Below are positions 58,588 to 64,000 of a stretch of DNA of 64,000 bases, in pieces. The position numbers were made by a program, and so were the translations under genes. Location: NCBI GenBank assembly GCA_016286365.1, contig JAEESN010000005.1, forward strand, positions 62,001 to 126,000. The letters run 5' to 3'. This DNA comes from Treponema sp. (GTDB lineage: Bacteria > Spirochaetota > Spirochaetia > Treponematales > Treponemataceae). Each line of letters begins with the position of its first letter. Position 1 is the stretch's first letter. The notes under the pieces are model-generated. The model saw only the letters and a list, made by a program, of their open reading frames with translations, had not been told where the DNA came from and searched no databases.

Positions 58588-60246
58588 TTAGTTTTCGCGG
58601 TCGCCTGGAGCCAATTCTACAACAGGTGCGGCATTTTCATCATCGGGGATAAACTGATGAATTGCTGGAATTATTCCGTCATCACTTTGGTACGGCAAGG
58701 TACATAGATTAATATCTTCGCCGTCAAAGTTTATAAATGCAACATTTCCTTTTATTGCGGCTTGTCCATGACAGATTCCAAGATTTACTTCTTCTATTTC
58801 TTCTAAGTTTGATTTATTACAGTAAAGCATGGCATCTTTTTTTCCTTCATCATCACGGAAAACAATTACATCAAAATTTTTTAAAAGCTCTTTAATCTGG
58901 TCACGTGGAGCAATTGTTTTTGAACCGGTAAGAACAACTTCCAGAACTTTTACTTCAGGCATCTGTTTTATTTTTAAAATCGGGCCTGCGTATGGTTTTG
59001 TTTCTTCTTTATAAAAAGAATCATAATCATCCTGGGATATTGTTTTTACTGTAAGCTTTGTTCCGTGCAGGGTTCTTTCGTAAACTGTGCCGGGCATTGG
59101 ATCAAAAATTAAAGCATCAAATCCGTATAAAAAGCGCGCTTCTTTTCCTGCAAGAGGTTTTAAAAGATTTTCAGCGGGATCTTTGGAAGTATTGTATCTG
59201 TCCCATTCCCATGTTTTTCTGATGCCGGCTCCGGTTTTTCCGCTTCCTGCAAAAAATAAGGTCTGGGCTCTTTTTTCATTATTTATTTTTTTAGCTCTCT
59301 GCTTTGTGTTTTTTACATCATCATAAAAGGTATTAAGAGAGTCTTTTAAATCCGAACTATCCTTATAAAAACTGATATATAAATGCGAGGTAGATTCAAC
59401 AAATTCCTGGGGAATAAAATCGTAAGTAGAAGATTGATGAAGTAAAACAGGGTTTACGGCGCCCAATGCCTTGTTATAAGAAAGTAAGGCTGTGATTGAT
59501 TCCGGGCTGTCGATTTCTGCATAGCGTGGATTTTCCATACGCATGAGGGTGTCTACAATTACATAATCATGAAAAGCAGTAACCGACGGAATCTGGTAGT
59601 GCGAGCAGTCAACAGAAGCAATCACAAGGGAATCTTCGGGTAAAATTTTTGCAAGGACTTTTCCAAGCGCCTTATATTTTTCAAACTCATCATCTTTAGA
59701 AAGCATTTTTAAGACAACGGGGACAACCCTCGCATCCGGAAAATAATGTTTAATAAATGGAGTGTGACTGAAAATCCCATGCTCTTCGAACCATAAATCA
59801 TCCTGAAGGCTCACATAAGAACTAAGCTCTTTATCTTCCGAAATTTTTTTTATGATTTCTTTATCTAAAACGTGATCGCCCTCTGGTGAAGAAAAAACAG
59901 TATTCTGCGGCATGGTGATTATATTTTTTCCGCGCTCAAAATGATCCGGGCTTATAATCACAACTACAGAAGGTTTAACAAGAGGCGAAAGTGCCTTATA
60001 AAAACTGTTCTGGTTTCCGATTGCAATATCGTGATGAGGAATCATTATCGAAGTGGGAGTTAAATTTTTAGGGACAACAAAAGCCTGGGTATGATTAAAG
60101 ATATTTTTCCACATTTCTGTGTCTTTAAAATACTGATAGCCTGCTGTCCCCAAAGTATTTACTCCGGCCGCTTCTTCAGTTTTTTTAGAACACGATGCAA
60201 GGACAAGAATGCATGCCAGAATAAATACAAGATTTCTTAATTTCAT
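58588..60246 (-). CDS. Memo-domain lipoprotein (AmmeMemoRadiSam B-like)
   Basis: This 552-aa protein has a signal peptide and lipobox (LVLASC). Residues about 40-290 match the Memo fold: IMIPHHDIAIG and VVIISPDHFE give the metal-site histidines, and SVDCSHYQIP follows. Memo proteins are non-heme iron-like dioxygenase-fold proteins, often cytoplasmic with radical SAM and AMMECR1 partners; here it is lipidated and has no such partners. The C-terminal 220 residues, rich in Asp/Glu, are unassigned. It overlaps the next gene by 4 nt, so the two are coupled. Confidence 0.75.
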   Translation of the reverse strand: MKLRNLVFILACILVLASCSKKTEEAAGVNTLGTAGYQYFKDTEMWKNIFNHTQAFVVPKNLTPTSIMIPHHDIAIGNQNSFYKALSPLVKPSVVVIISPDHFERGKNIITMPQNTVFSSPEGDHVLDKEIIKKISEDKELSSYVSLQDDLWFEEHGIFSHTPFIKHYFPDARVVPVVLKMLSKDDEFEKYKALGKVLAKILPEDSLVIASVDCSHYQIPSVTAFHDYVIVDTLMRMENPRYAEIDSPESITALLSYNKALGAVNPVLLHQSSTYDFIPQEFVESTSHLYISFYKDSSDLKDSLNTFYDDVKNTKQRAKKINNEKRAQTLFFAGSGKTGAGIRKTWEWDRYNTSKDPAENLLKPLAGKEARFLYGFDALIFDPMPGTVYERTLHGTKLTVKTISQDDYDSFYKEETKPYAGPILKIKQMPEVKVLEVVLTGSKTIAPRDQIKELLKNFDVIVFRDDEGKKDAMLYCNKSNLEEIEEVNLGICHGQAAIKGNVAFINFDGEDINLCTLPYQSDDGIIPAIHQFIPDDENAAPVVELAPGDREN

Positions 60247-61271
60247 TTATAGCGTCTTCCGCCCCATTCAACTACAGTAAAGCCTTTTCGTTCAGGGGTT
60301 GTAAGAGTCTGCTCTTTTACAGAAATCTTCTTGTCGAGTTTTTTATGATCAAAGTAAACACGGATTACAGAATCTGGTTTTGGAGAAACTGTAAGAGGTG
60401 CTTCTTTGTTGATTTTTTCCTGTGAATGGAATGTGATGAATACATATTTTTTACCCTGAAGTTCAGGAATCCAGTATTCAACAAAGTCTGCAATTTCCTT
60501 GTCGTTAAGACCAAGAACTTTGAGTTTTTCTTCGAAGAATGATTTAAGCTTCTTTGTTTCAACTACGAAACCTTCAGACATATCAATTTCTTCGCCGTTG
60601 TCTTTACTTTCCCAGTAAAGATATGGATAAGTTTCTGTTCCACGTGCAGCCTTTGGATTTAAATCTGTGAGTTCACTTTCAGAAGTTGCAAATACAGTCC
60701 ATCCCTTGTCGTAATCAGGAATAGATTCTGTTACTCCGCCCTTAGGTTCAACCTTTACCCTTACCTTCTGAGGCTTTTTAGGATAAAGATAGATGACAGG
60801 TTTTGCTCTTTCTGCAGCTCCACCGTTATATACATAGAAAGTAAAATCATAATAATCAACACTGCCGTCTTTAAAGTAAGCAATGAATTTATAAAAGTTT
60901 GAACCGTAAACAAGATTTTCAAAAGCACCTGACACATTATAGGCAAATGTTGTTGAACCAGCCTTGTACTGTTTTAAATAAAAATCATCTACAGGCTTGT
61001 CTCCGGCATTGGTTTTTCCTGTAATAAGATAGCGTTCAATTGCCTTTCTTCCTTCCGGTGACCATAAAACCCTTACCTTTACACAATCATCACGAGAGAT
61101 TTGTCCTTCAAAAGTGTATTTTGTAGATTTAATGCTGTCGTTATAAGAATATTCTGTATCACCATTATCGTAATTTGTGATTGCGATAAACTGATAGTCG
61201 TCTTCCGATGCAAAAGCTCTGGCAATGAACATCAGCGAAAGAATTAAAATACCTGTAATTCTTCTTTTCAT
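60243..61271 (-). CDS. Exported protein of a KPVIYLYP family
   Basis: This 342-aa protein has a signal peptide ending near AFASEDD. The centre has AKPVIYLYPKKPQKVRVKV and IPDYDKGWTVFATSES, a signature of secreted proteins of unknown function known from several gut bacteria. The following helix-strand region contains EIDMSEGFVVE and WIPELQGKKYVFITFHSQ. It is upstream of the Memo-domain lipoprotein with a 4-nt overlap, suggesting they act together at the envelope. An AAGGAG site precedes the ATG at 61271, so I reject the longer frame to 61307. Confidence 0.7.
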   Translation of the reverse strand: MKRRITGILILSLMFIARAFASEDDYQFIAITNYDNGDTEYSYNDSIKSTKYTFEGQISRDDCVKVRVLWSPEGRKAIERYLITGKTNAGDKPVDDFYLKQYKAGSTTFAYNVSGAFENLVYGSNFYKFIAYFKDGSVDYYDFTFYVYNGGAAERAKPVIYLYPKKPQKVRVKVEPKGGVTESIPDYDKGWTVFATSESELTDLNPKAARGTETYPYLYWESKDNGEEIDMSEGFVVETKKLKSFFEEKLKVLGLNDKEIADFVEYWIPELQGKKYVFITFHSQEKINKEAPLTVSPKPDSVIRVYFDHKKLDKKISVKEQTLTTPERKGFTVVEWGGRRYK

Positions 61272-61349
61272 ATATAAACTCCTTAATTTTGTTTGAATGA
61301 TTATCAACTATTATAGTAAATTCGATTAAAAATACAATTAATAAAATTC

Positions 61350-61586
61350 TTATTTTTTCTCTGCTTCGCCTTCTTTTGCTTCTGCTTCTGCAGGTTGTGC
61401 CTGTGCTTCTGGGGCTGGTGCTTTCTCTGTAAGAAGTTTTGATTTTTTTACCTTCTTTGGCTTCTTCCTGTAATCAACTATTTTACATACACAGTTGATG
61501 ACAAAAATCACAGCGATAACAGTTACGATTACGCGCCAGTCTTTTATAAGATTTATAATAAGATTCAGATATTCTTTAAAACTCAT
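61350..61586 (-). CDS. Small membrane protein with Ala/Glu-rich tail
   Basis: This 78-aa protein has one membrane segment (WRVIVTVIAVIFVINCVCKI), a Lys-rich stretch and a disordered tail rich in Ala, Glu, Pro and Gln. I do not recognise a family. The ATG at 61586 has TATAAT ending 6 nt upstream, so it may be leaderless; a GTG at 61622 would extend it by 12 residues but has no ribosome site. Confidence 0.6.
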   Translation of the reverse strand: MSFKEYLNLIINLIKDWRVIVTVIAVIFVINCVCKIVDYRKKPKKVKKSKLLTEKAPAPEAQAQPAEAEAKEGEAEKK

Positions 61587-61592
61587 AAAAAT

Positions 61593-61598
61593 ATTATA
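61593..61598 (-). promoter_or_regulatory. -10 box of the small membrane-protein gene
   Basis: TATAAT (61598-61593) ends 6 nt before the ATG at 61586. The -35 region is weak (TGGAAA at 17 nt). Confidence 0.45.
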
Positions 61599-61643
61599 CT
61601 CTGCTTTTTTAAGATTTTCCACACAAGGATTAAAATTCTAAAA

Positions 61644-61672
61644 TTGCATTTGTTGATTTTTTTTACTATACT
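61644..61672 (+). promoter_or_regulatory. hisH promoter, leaderless spacing
   Basis: TTGCAT (61644-61649) and TATACT (61667-61672) are 17 nt apart. The -10 ends 7 nt before the ATG at 61680 and no ribosome site is present. Confidence 0.6.
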
Positions 61673-61679
61673 TTAACTT

Positions 61680-62300
61680 ATGATTGGAATTGTTGATTAC
61701 AATGCCGGAAACATCACGAGTGTTGAACGCGCATTAAAAAATTTGAACATCGATTTTATTCTCTCTAAAAATCCTGATGATTTAAAAGACTGCTCTAAGT
61801 TGATTTTCCCAGGCGTTGGAGATGCAACTTACGCGATGAATGAGCTAAAAAAAACCGGCTTTGACACCTTCCTTAAAAACTGGGCAAAAGAAAACAAACC
61901 ACTTTTAGGAATCTGTCTTGGTTCCCAGATTATTTTTGACTGGTCCGAAGAAGGAAATGCAGACTGTCTTGGTCTTGTAAAAGGAAAAATCAGGCATTTT
62001 TATAACATAGATTCCTCTCTTAAAAACAAACTTAAAGTTCCTCACATGGGATGGAACAATCTTGAATTACAAAACGGCGACTGCCCTATCTTAAAAGATG
62101 TTCCTCTTAATGCTGATTTTTATTTTGTCCACTCATACGTAATCTGCCCCGAGAATAATTCTGTTGTAAAGGCTGTCGCTGATTACGGTATTAAGGTTCC
62201 CGCAGTAATTCAAAGCGGAAATATTTTTGCCTGCCAGTTCCACCCCGAAAAAAGTGGTGAACCCGGCTTAAAGATTCTGGAGAATTTCTGCAATGATTAA
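61680..62300 (+). CDS. hisH: Imidazole glycerol phosphate synthase glutaminase subunit
   Basis: This 206-aa subunit splits glutamine and passes ammonia to HisF. The catalytic triad is visible: Cys in LGICLGSQ, and His and Glu in CQFHPEKSG. With HisF it makes imidazole glycerol phosphate and AICAR in histidine synthesis. The hisF start overlaps its stop by 8 nt. Only these two his genes are here, so the rest of the pathway must lie elsewhere. Confidence 0.95.
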   Translation: MIGIVDYNAGNITSVERALKNLNIDFILSKNPDDLKDCSKLIFPGVGDATYAMNELKKTGFDTFLKNWAKENKPLLGICLGSQIIFDWSEEGNADCLGLVKGKIRHFYNIDSSLKNKLKVPHMGWNNLELQNGDCPILKDVPLNADFYFVHSYVICPENNSVVKAVADYGIKVPAVIQSGNIFACQFHPEKSGEPGLKILENFCND

Positions 62301-63057
62301 AAAGAGAATAATTGTCTGCCTTGATGTAAAAGACGGACGCACAACAAAAGGTGTAAAATTTTTAAACAACATAGATATTGGTGACCCTGTAGAAATGGCA
62401 GCCGAATACTACCGCCAGGGTGTAGATGAGCTTGTTTTTTACGACATCATCGCTTCTGCACGCGGAAGAGGCCCGATTCTTGATTTAATCTCTCGCGTTG
62501 CTTCAAAGGTTTTTATTCCATTTTGTGTAGGCGGCGGGATTGGTACAATAGAAGATATCCGTTCTACAATCCTTGCCGGTGCCGAAAAGGTTTCCTTAAA
62601 CAGTCAGGCAGTAAAACATCCGGAACTTATTACCGAAGGTGCAAGAATCTTTGGTAACCAGTGCATCGTTCTTGGAATGGACGTAAGAAAAGATCCTACA
62701 AAACCAAGCGGATACGGAACTACAATAAACGGCGGGCGTGTAGACACAGGCCTTGATGCTCTAGAATGGGCAAAAAAAGGTGTGAGTCTTGGAGCCGGAG
62801 AAATCGTTTTAAACTCAATGGATGCAGACGGAACAAAAGCCGGATACGACCTTGAACTTACAAGAATGATTTCGGAAAACGTAGATGTTCCTGTAATTGC
62901 AAGCGGCGGAGGCGGAACTCCACAGCACCTGGCAGACGTTCTTACACAGGGAAAAGCCGATGCAGCGCTCATTGCAAGTATGGTTCACAATAAAACATAC
63001 ACAATCGGCGGAATAAAAGAAGAACTGGATAAAAAAGGAATCCCTGTAAGATTCTGA
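62293..63057 (+). CDS. hisF: Imidazole glycerol phosphate synthase cyclase subunit
   Basis: This 254-aa TIM barrel has [15 protein letters not shown] (catalytic Asp), [13 protein letters not shown], and [13 protein letters not shown] (second catalytic Asp), then [10 protein letters not shown], the phosphate sites of HisF. It uses ammonia from HisH to form the imidazole ring. The start lies in the hisH stop region with overlapping translation. Length is normal. Confidence 0.96.
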   Translation: MIKKRIIVCLDVKDGRTTKGVKFLNNIDIGDPVEMAAEYYRQGVDELVFYDIIASARGRGPILDLISRVASKVFIPFCVGGGIGTIEDIRSTILAGAEKVSLNSQAVKHPELITEGARIFGNQCIVLGMDVRKDPTKPSGYGTTINGGRVDTGLDALEWAKKGVSLGAGEIVLNSMDADGTKAGYDLELTRMISENVDVPVIASGGGGTPQHLADVLTQGKADAALIASMVHNKTYTIGGIKEELDKKGIPVRF

Positions 63058-63083
63058 TCTCAATAAAACATAAGGAGCATAGT

Positions 63084-64000
63084 ATGAAAAAGCTTTCTCT
63101 AAAATCATTTATTTCTATATTAATAATCATCTTAACCTCAGTAATTTTCTTAAACTCTTCGGAAAAATCTGCCCAGAAAAAATACTGGCTTGATTCTTCA
63201 ACTCCTTCCATAAAAGAGACTTATTCTAAATATTTTGATAGCTTTGGTATTGCCTGTGAATACGGAAACTGGGGTAAAGGCTGGGGAACCAAAGGAGAAT
63301 TCACATACGAAGAAGTTCAGAAAGGCTTAAAAAAGCACGCTGATTCTGTGACTATGGGAAACTGTTTTAAACCTCAGTTCATCTTCGGATGGTGGGGCAA
63401 AAAACCTTCTGCTCAGAAAACTACATTCAAAGCTTCCAACGGACAGGTAATCAATCCTCCGGAGCTTAATCTTATTGACCGACTTGGCGACATCCTTAAA
63501 ATCTGTAAAGACAATAATCTTTTAATGCGCGGCCACGTTCTTGTATGGCACTCTCAGACTGATGATGCTTTCTTCTACGAAGATTACAATCCTTCTAAAA
63601 AACTTGTTTCAAAAGAAGTGATGACTGCACGACAGGAATGGTACATCAAAACTGTTATTGAATATGTAAACGAATGGGAAAAGAAAAATAACGGCGGAAA
63701 ACACATCATCTGGGCATGGGATGTTGTAAACGAAGCAGCAGCCGACGACGCATCCCAGGCAAACTACCTCCGTGGTTCTACTCCACAGACAAAGGACAAG
63801 GGAGCAGATAAGGGTGGCTCAAGATGGTACCAGATTTACAAAAGCGACGAATTTATTGTAAACGCATTCCGTTTTGCAAATGCATACGCACCAAAGGATG
63901 TAAAACTCTGCTACAACGATTATAACGAATACATGAATTGGGCTCAGGGATACAAAACAGACGCTATCTGTAAAATAATCGCAGCTATAAGAAGCGGAAA
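63084..64000 (+). CDS. GH10 endo-xylanase, 3' end outside the window
   Basis: This frame is open from the ATG at 63084 (AAGGAG site upstream) to the right edge, 305 codons. It has an N-terminal signal or anchor (ISILIIILTSVIFL). The GH10 barrel is shown by FKPQFIFGWWG, RGHVLVWHSQ, AWDVVNEAAA (the acid/base Glu) and CYNDYNEY. The nucleophile Glu would lie beyond the window. GH10 enzymes cut the xylan backbone, so this organism probably lives on plant fibre. It starts 26 nt after hisF on the same strand. Confidence 0.92.
   Translation, partial: MKKLSLKSFISILIIILTSVIFLNSSEKSAQKKYWLDSSTPSIKETYSKYFDSFGIACEYGNWGKGWGTKGEFTYEEVQKGLKKHADSVTMGNCFKPQFIFGWWGKKPSAQKTTFKASNGQVINPPELNLIDRLGDILKICKDNNLLMRGHVLVWHSQTDDAFFYEDYNPSKKLVSKEVMTARQEWYIKTVIEYVNEWEKKNNGGKHIIWAWDVVNEAAADDASQANYLRGSTPQTKDKGADKGGSRWYQIYKSDEFIVNAFRFANAYAPKDVKLCYNDYNEYMNWAQGYKTDAICKIIAAIRSG

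Overview
The window looks like chromosome of a gut- or rumen-type Treponema or a close spirochaete. The reasons are AT-rich DNA, a diderm envelope (LptF/LptG, a TolC-like channel, OmpA, beta-barrel proteins, many lipoproteins), heavy cyclic-nucleotide signalling (GGDEF, EAL, HD-GYP, class III cyclase), a poly-G promoter tract of the kind known in treponemes, and a secreted GH10 xylanase at the right edge. This is inferred from protein content only; no rRNA or tRNA gene is visible.

Layout. 1-4.8 kb: HAD hydrolase (cut by the edge), a PAS-GGDEF membrane sensor, a lipid kinase, PlsC and a small lipoprotein. 4.9-9.5 kb: a sodium/solute symporter, lysA and ddh (lysine/DAP), and a TrmB-type regulator with an operator-like palindrome over its promoter. 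9.6-11.1 kb: a two-gene rSAM/lipoprotein pair. 11.2-12.9 kb: guaB with an attenuator-like leader. 13.0-22.3 kb: the most distinctive region, a peptide maturation and export locus. It has a 687-aa radical SAM/SPASM protein, a 371-aa double-glycine-leader protein with a Gly/Ser/Cys-rich segment and a papain-like C-terminal domain, a lipoprotein, a C39-peptidase ABC exporter, an HlyD-type adaptor and a TolC-like channel. 22.4-33 kb: a lone FliG-N-like protein, CapA-like lipoprotein, DEAH helicase, HEAT protein, tgt, lptG, lptF, dut and a SanA-like protein. 33-42 kb: GGDEF-EAL protein, a palindromic intergenic repeat, a beta-barrel protein, ugpC/msmX, a lipoprotein behind a poly-G promoter, mrp and two HD-GYP proteins. 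42-43.7 kb: a possible small RNA, rplM-rpsI and a small membrane protein. 43.7-53.1 kb: a large surface lipoprotein, then an overlapping cyclase / FecR-like / outer-membrane gene set. 53.2-64 kb: DedA, CDP-alcohol phosphatidyltransferase, a Holliday-junction-resolvase-related protein, OmpA, a RecQ-like helicase, a Memo-domain lipoprotein with a partner, hisH-hisF and xylanase.

How parts connect. In the 13-22 kb locus the leader protein is probably modified by the SPASM enzyme, cut after Gly22 by the C39 domain and sent out through ABC-HlyD-TolC. The maturase and the exporter share a sequence element just upstream, and a 39/40 identical copy of the longer form lies in front of the distant recQ-like gene, suggesting a common regulator or promoter class. 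A second window-wide pattern is that eight genes without a Shine-Dalgarno have a -10-like hexamer ending 6-7 nt before the start codon, as expected for leaderless mRNAs. I used this to choose several starts.
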